From assembly GCA_966112615.1 (NCBI GenBank), contig CBHWDO010000019.1, forward strand, positions 1 to 64,000: a stretch of 64,000 nucleotides of DNA, in the 5' to 3' direction. The notes under the pieces are model-generated. The model was not told the origin of the DNA. It ran no database searches and saw nothing but the letters and a program-made list of their open reading frames with translations. The stretch's first letter is position 1. The number at the start of each line of letters is the position of its first letter. The position numbers and the translations under genes were made by a program. Positions 37,501 to 44,981 of this stretch are shown one piece after another. This DNA comes from Flavitalea sp966112615. GTDB lineage: Bacteria > Bacteroidota > Bacteroidia > Chitinophagales > Chitinophagaceae.

Positions 37501-39049
37501 GGCTACAAATGATATCATCTGGGACTGGAATCTTATGGATAACAGTTTGTGGTTGGGAGAAAATTATAAGAAGAAGTTTGGATATAATGAAGGTGAATTG
37601 GTTAATCGTGAAACCTGGCTGGATAAAGTTCATATTGATGACAGGGAAGAGGTAAAGAAAAGTATCTGGGATGCCATCAACAAAAATGAAAAGCAATGGT
37701 CGGCGGAATACCGGTTTAGGACCGGAAACGGTGATTACGCCTACATTTTGGACCGAGGATATATTTTGCAGGATGAATATGGCACACCATACAGGATGAT
37801 CGGGTCCATGCTTGATATTACCGACCTGAAGAGTGCCAAGATGGATGCGAAGATCAGCAGGGAAGACAAGGATTTTCTTGCTCAATCAATGCCATTGATT
37901 CTTTGGACTGCCAAGCCACAGGGAGCAGTTGATTTCATCAATGATTATTTTTCGCAGTACAGTGGTCTTTCCGTAGATGATGCCATTGGAACCGGATGGC
38001 AGCGGATCATCTATCATGAGGACCTTGCAAGGTTATTTGTTACCTGGAAGCGCGCCATTCAAATGGAATCGGATTTTGATATCGAGATAAGAATGATGAA
38101 CAAGAATGGAGATTACCAATGGCACCTGATGCGTGTAAAAGCGAGGAAGGATGATCATGGTAAACTCATACAATGGGTTGGAACCGGTACCAATATCAAT
38201 GATCAAAAACATGCGGCATCAATACTGGAGCAGAAAGTGAAAGACCGCACGGGTGAACTGGAAAGGATCAATGCTGAACTGGAAAGCAGTAACCTTGAAT
38301 TGCAACAGTTTGCATTTATTGCCTCCCATGACTTAAAAGAACCGTTGAGGAAGATCATCATGTTTGGAAACATGATCCGCGATAAATTCCAGTTAGAACA
38401 AAGAGAAGCAGTGTTTTTGGATAAGATCATAGCCTCCTCGTTAAGGATGAATTCATTGGTAGAGGATCTTCTTTCTTTTTCAAGAATTTCCATTACATCA
38501 CTTTCTACCAGGCTTGATCTGAATGAAGTGATCAATGAAATCCTATCGGATCTTGAATTTACCATCTCTGAAAAAAATGCAGAGATCATCTTTGATAAGT
38601 TACCAATGATCGAAGGTGTTCATGCCCAGATCCGGCAGGTATTTCAAAACCTTATCAGTAATGCGCTGAAGTTCCAGAAAGAAGGTGAGCATCCGGTCAT
38701 TAAGATCAAATCAACTCCTGTTGATCAATTGTCTTTCGACGCTGTTCCAAACGAAAGTGGCCAGTATGTAAGAATAGTTGTTAGTGATAACGGAATCGGA
38801 TTTGACGATCGTTTTGTGAATAAGATCTTCATGTTGTTCCAGCGATTGAACAGCAAGGAACAATACCAGGGAACAGGAATTGGTCTTGCCATTACCAAGA
38901 AGATCGTTGAGAAACACGGTGGAATCATCACTGCAAAGAGTAAGGAAAATGAAGGCAGCCAGTTCATTATTGTGTTTCCGGTAACAATGAAGAAGATAGA
39001 TGTGAAAGATGTGGAGGAGTTAGTGGATACGAGGGGTTCGATGCAGTAG
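34562..39049 (+). CDS. CheB-CheR-PAS-histidine kinase fusion
   Basis: 1495 residues. Residues 1-195: CheB-type methylesterase with Ser in GASAGGLEA, His in VVQHLSPD and Asp in SGTGSDGSRG, but no receiver domain in front. About 205-480: CheR-type methyltransferase with AACSTGEEVYS, FATDIDEEA and MCRNMLIYM. About 645-705: coiled coil of repeated SNEELQS. Then at least four PAS-like regions, and a C-terminal kinase with phospho-acceptor His near 1256 (IASHDLKEPLRK), NLISNALKFQ and DNGIGFD. The GTG start follows GGAGATTAAAG. It is probably the effector of the phytochrome encoded 2 bases upstream. Confidence 0.92.
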   Translation: MGKSTNNDQYYVAIGASAGGLEAIHDFFDHMPDAANLSFIVVQHLSPDYKSLLVELVSKHTHMKVYEANHNMVVAKGCVYIIPNNKIMTIADGRIVLVQKENIKGPNTAIDTFLYSLAHDRKNKTIAIILSGTGSDGSRGIEAVKDCGGLVIVQDPETAKFNGMPNSAIASGLADHVMAPDKMPETIFQHIKQNPVDVIGKKGENEAQLSEIYKLIFKHTGYDFHYYKTPTIIRRIAKRMGQKNFSDLPPYIEYLREHPEEVKLLSKDFLIGVTKFFRDSYVFDQLKDVVIPRLIESKTDGEIIKVWVAACSTGEEVYSVAMLLEDLLEQKGAHMELKIFATDIDEEAIEKASRGVYPLSIKNDVPEEYLHKYFVLEGKRYVINQHLRKKIVFARHNIIKDPPFIKNDLAMCRNMLIYMNSILQRKVLNTLYFSLQEKGFLILGTSETLAGLKSNFDEIDGKAKVFQKNTLTHSPEMHGSMPSPVDNTRYTRIEVPVKKKDIPVKTSMILEGFRDILAEEHSFAAVLIDKNYEIKEATGDFRKYLKLPDRMNLHLLKMVSPDLSAALNSLVRKAWKENQKVSIKSVHEKIGKESRFVSLSVKPMGAADDEQLTLIVFGECKKELIQYVEPSHEHLNHNNQEYIFDLESELKETRLNLQMAIEGLETANEELQSSNEELLSANEELQSSNEELQSLNEELHTLNTEHQLKIRELIELNDDLNNYFKSVEIGQVFLDPYLKIRKFNPAAIKLINLIESDLGRPISHISHNLQYDDLYKDIHYVLQKGELVEKEIQLKNGRFVLMRILPYVRQDKNRDGVVITFVDVSAMKALNNIIAGIFNASPNVIISLKTDEQGKWKVMASNNAAKHLVSESGELSMMKDDQMVKSFKALLDKGGSLRTEAKIEQQWYDVSAVKRDDLIVASLTDITAKKEGEEKLRKNYNELLSLKNNLKKLNSDLENKVKERTKELSDSEERFRMVSMATNDIIWDWNLMDNSLWLGENYKKKFGYNEGELVNRETWLDKVHIDDREEVKKSIWDAINKNEKQWSAEYRFRTGNGDYAYILDRGYILQDEYGTPYRMIGSMLDITDLKSAKMDAKISREDKDFLAQSMPLILWTAKPQGAVDFINDYFSQYSGLSVDDAIGTGWQRIIYHEDLARLFVTWKRAIQMESDFDIEIRMMNKNGDYQWHLMRVKARKDDHGKLIQWVGTGTNINDQKHAASILEQKVKDRTGELERINAELESSNLELQQFAFIASHDLKEPLRKIIMFGNMIRDKFQLEQREAVFLDKIIASSLRMNSLVEDLLSFSRISITSLSTRLDLNEVINEILSDLEFTISEKNAEIIFDKLPMIEGVHAQIRQVFQNLISNALKFQKEGEHPVIKIKSTPVDQLSFDAVPNESGQYVRIVVSDNGIGFDDRFVNKIFMLFQRLNSKEQYQGTGIGLAITKKIVEKHGGIITAKSKENEGSQFIIVFPVTMKKIDVKDVEELVDTRGSMQ

Positions 39050-39065
39050 AATGAAAAATGTAAAA

Positions 39066-39118
39066 TGAAAAATGCGTTTAAAGGAAGTATTCCTTTAAAC
39101 GCATTTTTCATATTTTTT
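39066..39118. terminator. Long bidirectional terminator
   Basis: A perfect inverted repeat with 21-base arms (39066-39086 and 39090-39110) and a 3-base loop, followed by a T-rich tail on the plus strand and A-rich on the other side. It lies between the convergent kinase and msrA genes. Its outer part repeats a phrase also found at 42026-42041. Confidence 0.85.
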
Positions 39119-39120
39119 TA

Positions 39121-39163
39121 CCCGGCGTTCAGCCCCTTCGCTGCGCTCGGTTCTGCCCGGGTT
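39121..39163. repeat. Bordered palindrome at the msrA 3' end
   Basis: Read on the minus strand, the msrA stop is followed at once by CCCGGGCAGAAC, then CGAGCGCAGCGAAGG, then GGCTGAACG. The same borders and stem occur at 42165-42245. CCCGG at one end pairs with CCGGG at the other. Confidence 0.6.
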
Positions 39164-39818
39164 AGCGGGCCAGTTTATCTCCAAATACTTTCCTGAATTT
39201 TTCCAGCTTGGGCCTGATCACATAATAACAATAAGGTGCAGAGCCATTCTGGTTGTAATAATCCTGGTGGTAATTTTCAGCAATATAAAATTTCGAAAAT
39301 GGACTCACTTCGGTAACAATAGGCTTATCAAAGGCCTTTGCCTCGTCAAGTTTCTTTTTATAGTCAAGTGATTTCTGTTTTTGTTCATCATTGTGGTAAA
39401 AGATCACTGAACGATATTGAGGTCCCACATCATTTCCCTGCCTGTTTAAAGTGGTTGGATCATGTGTTTGCCAAAATACTTCCAACAGTTCGTCGAAGCT
39501 GATCTTCGATGGATCGTACACTACTTGGACTACCTCGGCATGGCCAGTGGTTCCTTCACAAACTTCTTTATAAGTGGGGTTGTCTACATGGCCGCCACTG
39601 TATCCTGATTCTACTTTCAATACTCCGCTTAATTGCTGAAAAATGGCTTCTGTACACCAGAAACATCCTGTTCCAAAGGTCGCTGTATCGGTCTTCATGT
39701 CCTTATAATTGGTCATTGATGCTGTTAAAGAATTAGTAGCTGCTTTATCAAGGTTTCCCTGGTTGCAGGCTAAAAAGGAGGTGATCCCCAGGAAAAACCC
39801 CATAATTGAAATGTTCAT
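39162..39818 (-). CDS. msrA: Peptide-methionine (S)-S-oxide reductase, lipoprotein form
   Basis: 219 residues from the ATG at 39818. A signal peptide with lipobox SFLAC (MNISIMGFFLGITSFLAC) indicates a periplasmic lipid-anchored enzyme. The catalytic motif is GTGCFWCTEAIF, followed by the family blocks VESGYSGGHVDNPTYKEVC and YDPSKISFDELLEVFW. It reduces methionine sulfoxide in exported proteins. A second frame extends 11 codons upstream, but the signal peptide sets the start. It is divergent from the MutS2-like gene with a 92-base gap. Confidence 0.93.
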   Translation of the reverse strand: MNISIMGFFLGITSFLACNQGNLDKAATNSLTASMTNYKDMKTDTATFGTGCFWCTEAIFQQLSGVLKVESGYSGGHVDNPTYKEVCEGTTGHAEVVQVVYDPSKISFDELLEVFWQTHDPTTLNRQGNDVGPQYRSVIFYHNDEQKQKSLDYKKKLDEAKAFDKPIVTEVSPFSKFYIAENYHQDYYNQNGSAPYCYYVIRPKLEKFRKVFGDKLAR

Positions 39819-39896
39819 ACTCACCGGTTTTGCGGCATAAAATTCGGTCAATAACAGTTAAGGAGGACCCAAAGTTTAATAAGGTCAATTTCCTCC

Positions 39897-39904
39897 TACC
39901 TTTG
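39897..39904 (+). promoter_or_regulatory. -7 promoter element, almost at the start codon
   Basis: TACCTTTG fits TAnnTTTG and ends 6 bases before the ATG of the MutS2-like gene, implying a very short or absent leader. An AGGAGGA / TCCTCCT inverted repeat (about 39861-39896) lies just upstream and could be an operator. Confidence 0.45.
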
Positions 39905-39910
39905 CAGCCC

Positions 39911-42019
39911 ATGATAAGATTTTTTCCGGAATCAGCGCTCGTTCAGCTGGAATTTGAAAAGATAAAACAGCAATTAGTTGAACATTGTTCCACTGAATAC
40001 GCCCGTTCCAAGGCGTCGGAGCTGCGGATCCATACCCGTAAGGAATATATTGATACAGAATTGAGGCAAACGGATGAATACAAATCCATTTTAAATGGCA
40101 GACAGTATTTCCCCAATGATTATATACTGAATCTTCAGAAAGAATTAAAGCTGCTGGGCATTTCCGGGGCTGTATTGACTGAAGAGAATTTCATTCAGAT
40201 CCGAAAGCTGGCGGAAAGCATGCAAAAGATCTTCCGGTGGTTTGACAAGGAACGAAAGGAAGCATATCCTGCACTTGCTTCGCTGGTAGGCAACACTACC
40301 TATGAGAAAAAGATCATTGAACTGATCGATGATGTACTGGATGAATCAGGACATGTAAAAGACAATGCTTCTGCTGAGCTGGCAAATATCCGGATGTCTT
40401 TGTTCAGAAAGAGAAACGAACTCAGAAGACTGTTTGATAAGATCGTTCAGAAGCTTAGTAAAGCCGGTTATGTGGCAGATATTGAAGAAGCATTTTTGAA
40501 TGGAAGAAGGGTAGTGGCGCTGTTTGCAGAACACAAACGACAGATCAAGGGAATTCTTCATGGAGAAAGTGATACCAGGAAAACAGTTTTTATTGAGCCG
40601 GAAGATACAATTGAATTGAACAATGATATCTTCTCCCTGGAGCACTCGGAAAGCCGGGAAGTGTACCGTATACTTCGGGAACTTACATCCAGGCTGGCTG
40701 CATTTTCGCCACTGTTATCGGTATGGCATGATATCCTGGGAGAATATGATTTCATCAGGGGGAAGGCAAAATTTGCGAATGAGATCAATGGAAATTTTCC
40801 ACTGGTGCATGATAAATCGCATATCCATTTGATCAATGCATACCATCCGCTTCTTTATCTCTATAATAAGAAATCGGATAAAGTAACTTATCCCGTTCAG
40901 ATAGAATTGAATGAAAAGAATCGCATCCTCCTGATCTCAGGGCCAAATGCCGGCGGTAAAACGGTAACCATGAAAACGGTTGGTCTGCTTCAGTTAATGA
41001 TGCAGAGCGGATTGCTGGTACCTGTTCATCCCGATTCGCAGATGGGTATTTTCAAGCAGATCATGATCCATATCGGGGATACACAAAGCCTGGAATTTGA
41101 ATTAAGTACTTACAGCTCGCATCTTAAGAACATGAAGCATTTCATGGAAAATGCGAATGGAAGAACGCTTTTCTTTATTGATGAATTAGGAAGCGGGTCT
41201 GATCCGAATTTGGGTGGAGCATTTGCAGAAGTGATACTGGAAGAGCTGATCAAAAAACATTCATTCGGAATTGTGACAACGCATTACCTGAACCTGAAGG
41301 TAATGGCAAGTAAAACTCCGGGAATTGTGAATGGTGCTATGGCTTTCGATGAAAGAAACCTATTGCCATTATATAAGCTGATCGTTGGAAAGCCCGGAAG
41401 CTCCTATACTTTTTCAATTGCAGAAAGAATAGGGCTGGATCCAAGGTTGGTTGAACGGGCAAAGAAGCTTGTGGATGAAAATCATTTCAAACTTGATCGG
41501 TTATTAAACAGAACTGAACAGGATCTGCAGGTAATGGATAAGGAGAGAAAGGAACTGCATAAGCTGATCAAAGAGAATGAGCGATTGAAGAAAGAGATGG
41601 AACAGGTGATGGATAAGGAAAGGCATAGGCAACAGGTTGAAATACTTCGGCATCAGAACCGCATCACGGAAGATAAGATCGCCTATTTAAAAGATACAGA
41701 GCGGAAACTGAAACAGATCATATCCGACTGGAGGAAATCGGCGGATGAAGAAAATAAGAAAGACCTGATCAGGCAGATCCAGTTGTTATTATTCAGGCAG
41801 AACCAGCTGAATTCTACGGAGAAGGTCAAAAAGAAGATCGATTCAAAATACGAGGAATTGAAGGTTGATATTGAGGTTGGGCAGAAGGTACTGATGAAAA
41901 AAAATCATAAGGTGGGAGAGGTTAAGGAGATCAAGGGCAAAAAGGCGGTGGTTCAGTTAGGCCTGATCCCGATAACCGTGGATTTGAGTGATTTGGTGGT
42001 GGTAGGGGAGAAGATGTGA
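39911..42019 (+). CDS. MutS2-like ATPase lacking the Smr domain
   Basis: 702 residues. MutS2 features: N-terminal core, ATPase with Walker A GPNAGGKTVTMKT, Walker B TLFFIDELGSGSDP and the THYLNLK switch, and a coiled coil (about 530-640) rich in Lys/Glu. MutS2 proteins usually end in an Smr endonuclease domain; here the protein stops at a small beta region (GQKVLMKKNHKVGEVKEI to VVVGEKM). No Smr-like frame follows. Its likely role is branched DNA or ribosome-collision handling by analogy, without its own nuclease. Start ATG 39911 gives MIRFFPESALVQLEFEKI, the family opening. Confidence 0.88.
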   Translation: MIRFFPESALVQLEFEKIKQQLVEHCSTEYARSKASELRIHTRKEYIDTELRQTDEYKSILNGRQYFPNDYILNLQKELKLLGISGAVLTEENFIQIRKLAESMQKIFRWFDKERKEAYPALASLVGNTTYEKKIIELIDDVLDESGHVKDNASAELANIRMSLFRKRNELRRLFDKIVQKLSKAGYVADIEEAFLNGRRVVALFAEHKRQIKGILHGESDTRKTVFIEPEDTIELNNDIFSLEHSESREVYRILRELTSRLAAFSPLLSVWHDILGEYDFIRGKAKFANEINGNFPLVHDKSHIHLINAYHPLLYLYNKKSDKVTYPVQIELNEKNRILLISGPNAGGKTVTMKTVGLLQLMMQSGLLVPVHPDSQMGIFKQIMIHIGDTQSLEFELSTYSSHLKNMKHFMENANGRTLFFIDELGSGSDPNLGGAFAEVILEELIKKHSFGIVTTHYLNLKVMASKTPGIVNGAMAFDERNLLPLYKLIVGKPGSSYTFSIAERIGLDPRLVERAKKLVDENHFKLDRLLNRTEQDLQVMDKERKELHKLIKENERLKKEMEQVMDKERHRQQVEILRHQNRITEDKIAYLKDTERKLKQIISDWRKSADEENKKDLIRQIQLLLFRQNQLNSTEKVKKKIDSKYEELKVDIEVGQKVLMKKNHKVGEVKEIKGKKAVVQLGLIPITVDLSDLVVVGEKM

Positions 42020-42033
42020 TATTAATGTAAAAT

Positions 42034-42078
42034 GAAAAATGCATTTGGTTGGAATCTCCGACTAAATGCATTTTTCTT
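42034..42078 (+). terminator. Terminator behind the MutS2-like gene
   Basis: 19-base arms (42034-42052 and 42058-42076) pair with two G-U wobbles around a 5-base loop, ending in TTTTTC. The lead-in AATGTAAAATGAAAAATGC is shared with the terminator at 39066. Confidence 0.75.
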
Positions 42079-42094
42079 TGATAATTAATGAATT

Positions 42095-42168
42095 ATTTCA
42101 CGCAAAGCCGCTGCCTGCGGCAGCTGCGCAAGGGAGCAATGCGCGCAAAGGGCGGATGATTCGCATCC
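42095..42168 (+). repeat. Composite hairpin element, copy 2
   Basis: Order on the plus strand: TTTCACGCAAAGCCGC, a GC-rich stem, GCGCAAGGGAGCAATGCGCGC, then a terminal hairpin (GGATGATTCGCATCC). It matches the minus-strand order of copy 1 at 14430-14534. Confidence 0.6.
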
Positions 42169-42245
42169 GGGCAGAACGCCCGGAGGGCGGGCTGAACGTT
42201 GGGGGCACCTATCGTTCTGCCCCTTCGCTGCGCTCGGGTCTGCCC
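42165..42245. repeat. Bordered palindromes (GGGCAGAAC / GGCTGAACG type)
   Basis: CCGGGCAGAACG, a GCCC...GGGC hairpin and GGGCTGAACG are followed by CGTTCTGCCCCTTCGCTGCG-type sequence on the opposite strand, so the block folds back on itself. Borders match those at 32.3 and 39.13 kb. Confidence 0.6.
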
Positions 42246-42247
42246 AC

Positions 42248-42282
42248 CAACTCCCAACTCCCAACTCCCAACTCCCAACTCC
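42248..42282. repeat. Five tandem 7-base repeats
   Basis: AACTCCC is repeated five times without variation, the same unit as in the parA-parB gap. The 42020-42342 gap holds, in order, a terminator, the composite element, bordered palindromes and this array, leaving about 60 bases before the CBS gene. Confidence 0.85.
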
Positions 42283-42342
42283 TGAACATTCCCCTTTTTT
42301 TCTTAAATTGTTCCAACGATTGTTCCACCCAAAAACGCTTTC

Positions 42343-42777
42343 ATGAAAAAAGTAGCAGACATCCTTTCCCGAAAAGGAAACCGTGTAACACAGGTAGGTC
42401 CTGAAACATCCGTGCTCGATGCACTCCGGATCATGGCTGATCAAAACATCGGATCAGTTATGGTAACCCAGGATGGACAATACCAGGGCATTATGACCGA
42501 AAGAGACTATTCCAGAAAAGTGATCCTTAAAGGAAAGTCTTCCACCGACACCACCGTGAAGGATATCATGTCAAATGATTTCCCTCGCATCACTCCAAAT
42601 GATTCCATCGAATATTGTATGCAGATGATGTCTGACAGGAATATTCGATATCTGCCAGTCTTCAACGACGACGCAGTGGTTGGTATCATTTCCATCAATG
42701 ACGTTGTTAAAGAAACCATCTTATCACAGGAAGAAACCATCAGCTCTCTGAAGGATTATCTTCATTCCAGTCTATAG
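42343..42777 (+). CDS. CBS domain pair protein
   Basis: 144 residues made of two tandem CBS domains (about 8-65 and 73-130) with motifs MTERDYSRK and VVGIISINDVVKETI. Such stand-alone pairs bind adenosyl nucleotides and often regulate partner proteins. The partner is unknown. It starts the plus-strand run that leads into the molybdenum-cofactor genes, 28 bases before moaCB, so it may be cotranscribed, but no functional link is established. Confidence 0.9.
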   Translation: MKKVADILSRKGNRVTQVGPETSVLDALRIMADQNIGSVMVTQDGQYQGIMTERDYSRKVILKGKSSTDTTVKDIMSNDFPRITPNDSIEYCMQMMSDRNIRYLPVFNDDAVVGIISINDVVKETILSQEETISSLKDYLHSSL

Positions 42778-42805
42778 TTTTATTTTTCGTGCTTACCTTG
42801 CTGAC

Positions 42806-43750
42806 ATGCGCGACGTGTCACACAAACAGATCACACTGCGTACCGCCCAAGCCATTGCGGTAGTGTATTGCAGTGAAGCAACAATCCAACAGATCCGTAA
42901 CGACGAATTGCCCAAGGGGAACTTATTTGATGTAGCCCGGGCAGCTGCATTCATTGGTGCGAAATCAACACCGATGCTGCTTCCTCATTGCCATCCTGTA
43001 GGGATCGATGGGATGGATGTTCGGTTTGAATGGCTAAGTGATACTACCATTGAGGAGGTCAATAAGGAGACGGGAAAAACAGGAATTGTAGTTATTGGAG
43101 AAGCAAGATCCATTGGCCGGACGGGAATTGAAATGGAAATACTCACCGGTGTTTCTGTTGCCTGCCTGGAGATCTATGATATGCTAAAGCCAATAGATAC
43201 AACGCTGGAAATTGGGCAGATAAAATTGCTTAAAAAGACTGGAGGTAAATCAGACAGGGAAAGATACTTCGCTACTCCACCGGATTGTGCCGTCCTGGTT
43301 TGTTCGGATTCTACGGCGGCTGGTCAGCGGGAAGATGGAAGCGGCAAAATGATCTGCAGCATGCTGGAAAAGGTCAATGCCAAAGTCAAATACTACAAGA
43401 TCGTTGCTGATAATAAGGAAGATATCCAGTCTTCCATTTTGCAATGGGTGAAAGAAGATATTCCATTCATATTTACGACGGGTGGAACCGGGTTAGGTCC
43501 ACGGGATAATACTGTTGAAGCGGTAAAAGAGATCCTCGAGCGTGATGCAGATGGCATTACCGAGGCCATGCGTCATTATGGTCAGATGCGTACACCGCTT
43601 GCTATGATGAGCAGGGGTGTGGCGGGTTCTATCAACCACACCTTGATTGTTACCCTGCCGGGTAGCACGAATGGAGCAAGGGAAAGTCTGGAAGCGATTT
43701 TGCCTGCAGTGTTTCATGCGAGGAAGATGATGAAGGGAGGGGGGCATTGA
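42806..43750 (+). CDS. moaCB: Bifunctional MoaC-MoaB/MogA molybdenum-cofactor protein
   Basis: 314 residues. The MoaC half (1-150) makes cyclic pyranopterin monophosphate with MoaA: KGNLFDVARAAAFIGAKST, LLPHCHPVGIDG and GIEMEILTGVSVA are the family motifs. The MoaB/MogA half (about 160-310) adenylylates molybdopterin or is its relative: TTGGTGLGPRDNTVEA, MRHYGQMRTPLAMMSRGVAG and TLPGSTNGARES. The fusion itself is a known arrangement in some bacteria. The moeA gene follows after a repeat-filled 36-base gap. Confidence 0.93.
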   Translation: MRDVSHKQITLRTAQAIAVVYCSEATIQQIRNDELPKGNLFDVARAAAFIGAKSTPMLLPHCHPVGIDGMDVRFEWLSDTTIEEVNKETGKTGIVVIGEARSIGRTGIEMEILTGVSVACLEIYDMLKPIDTTLEIGQIKLLKKTGGKSDRERYFATPPDCAVLVCSDSTAAGQREDGSGKMICSMLEKVNAKVKYYKIVADNKEDIQSSILQWVKEDIPFIFTTGGTGLGPRDNTVEAVKEILERDADGITEAMRHYGQMRTPLAMMSRGVAGSINHTLIVTLPGSTNGARESLEAILPAVFHARKMMKGGGH

Positions 43751-43795
43751 GGAAGTGGAGACTTGGAGACATGAAGACTTGAAGACATGAAGAAA
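43751..43795. repeat. 8-base repeats running into the moeA start
   Basis: GGAAGTGGAGACTTGGAGAC is followed by ATGAAGACTTGAAGACATGAAGAA: 8-mers of the TGGAGACT/TGAAGACA type. The ATG of moeA (43787) is part of the last unit, so repeat drift could alter the start context. Confidence 0.65.
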
Positions 43796-44968
43796 TACAG
43801 GGAAGCACTAGATATTTTATTTCAACATACCTATTCCTTTGGAGTGGAAAGTTGTTCATTGGATAAGGTCCATGGAAAGGTGTTGGCTGAAGATATATTG
43901 GCAGACAGGGATTATCCTCCTTTCAATAGAGCGGCGATGGATGGGTATGCAGTGGAGAAGTGGGGAAGTGGAGAAGGGGGAAGTGGCTTCAAAGTGAGGG
44001 AAGTGCTGTATGCAGGTACTGTTCCTTCAGGGAGTTTGCAGAAGGGTGAAGTGTATAAGATCATGACGGGTGCTGCGGTTCCGGAAGATGCGGATCTGGT
44101 TATCAGGGTGGAAGACTCTTATTTGAATAAAGATGGAACGGTGAGTTTTGAAAAAAGTAGGTATGAGCCTTTTCAGCATATAGCACGCAAAGGGGAAGAT
44201 GTCAGGAAAGGAGAAGTGCTTGTCCAAAAAAATACATTTTGCGACGCCGGTGTTGTTGCATTGCTGGCTGCTGTCGGACAACTAACGGTTATAGTTAAAC
44301 GAAATCCTACAGTGGCAGTTATCACTTCCGGCAATGAGGTAAAACCTGTTGATTATCCAGTGAATGATGTCCAGATCAGAAACAGTAATCGGTTTCAACT
44401 GATTGCTTCATTGGAGAAAATGGGCATTGAACAAATTCTGACCTATCATTCCAATGACACGATCGAAGAATTAAAGGATACTTTTTTGAAAGTTTGGGAT
44501 GCTGATATCATCATTTCCTGTGGAGCAGTTTCAATGGGTGATGCTGATCATATCCCAAAGGTGCTTTCCATGCTGGGAGCTGAATGCCTGTTCCATAAAG
44601 TTGCCATAAAGCCTGGAAAGCCAATCTGGTGCGGTTTACGCCCTGGTAATAAAATAATTTTTGCCCTTCCGGGAAATCCTTTTTCAACCAGGGTAAATAC
44701 AAGACTTTTCATACATCCTTTCATCCGATCCTGCATGGAACAAAATGATATAATTCCTCAATTTGAATTTGAAGGAGTCCGATCCAAAAAAAATAACCTG
44801 GATGAATTGTTCCCCGCTACATTAACCAATAATGGAAAAATTAAAGCGATTCCATTCAATGGTTCGGGTGACATACGCGCAGGTGTTCATGCCATGGGCA
44901 TTGCCATGCATCCATCGGAAAAAATGATTATAGAAAATGGTGAAAGATTACAATTCTTCTTTTTCTGA
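43787..44968 (+). CDS. moeA: Molybdopterin molybdenumtransferase MoeA
   Basis: 393 residues. MoeA inserts molybdate into adenylylated molybdopterin. Motifs in order: DYPPFNRAAMDGYAV, KIMTGAAVPEDADLVIRVED, ITSGNEVKP, ISCGAVSMGD, ALPGNPFSTRV. Domain layout I-IV is complete. Within domain I, at residues 55-68 (VEKWGSGEGGSGFK), there is a low-complexity Gly/Ser/Glu patch coded by DNA resembling the neighbouring purine repeats. It follows moaCB on the same strand and converges on the FNR-like gene after 13 bases. Confidence 0.94.
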   Translation: MKKYREALDILFQHTYSFGVESCSLDKVHGKVLAEDILADRDYPPFNRAAMDGYAVEKWGSGEGGSGFKVREVLYAGTVPSGSLQKGEVYKIMTGAAVPEDADLVIRVEDSYLNKDGTVSFEKSRYEPFQHIARKGEDVRKGEVLVQKNTFCDAGVVALLAAVGQLTVIVKRNPTVAVITSGNEVKPVDYPVNDVQIRNSNRFQLIASLEKMGIEQILTYHSNDTIEELKDTFLKVWDADIIISCGAVSMGDADHIPKVLSMLGAECLFHKVAIKPGKPIWCGLRPGNKIIFALPGNPFSTRVNTRLFIHPFIRSCMEQNDIIPQFEFEGVRSKKNNLDELFPATLTNNGKIKAIPFNGSGDIRAGVHAMGIAMHPSEKMIIENGERLQFFFF

Positions 44969-44981
44969 AGATCAAAATTAT

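Noticed and set aside
42066..42404. Open frames across the repeat-rich gap before the CBS gene
   Set aside because: They translate hairpins and the AACTCCC array and have no protein-like features.
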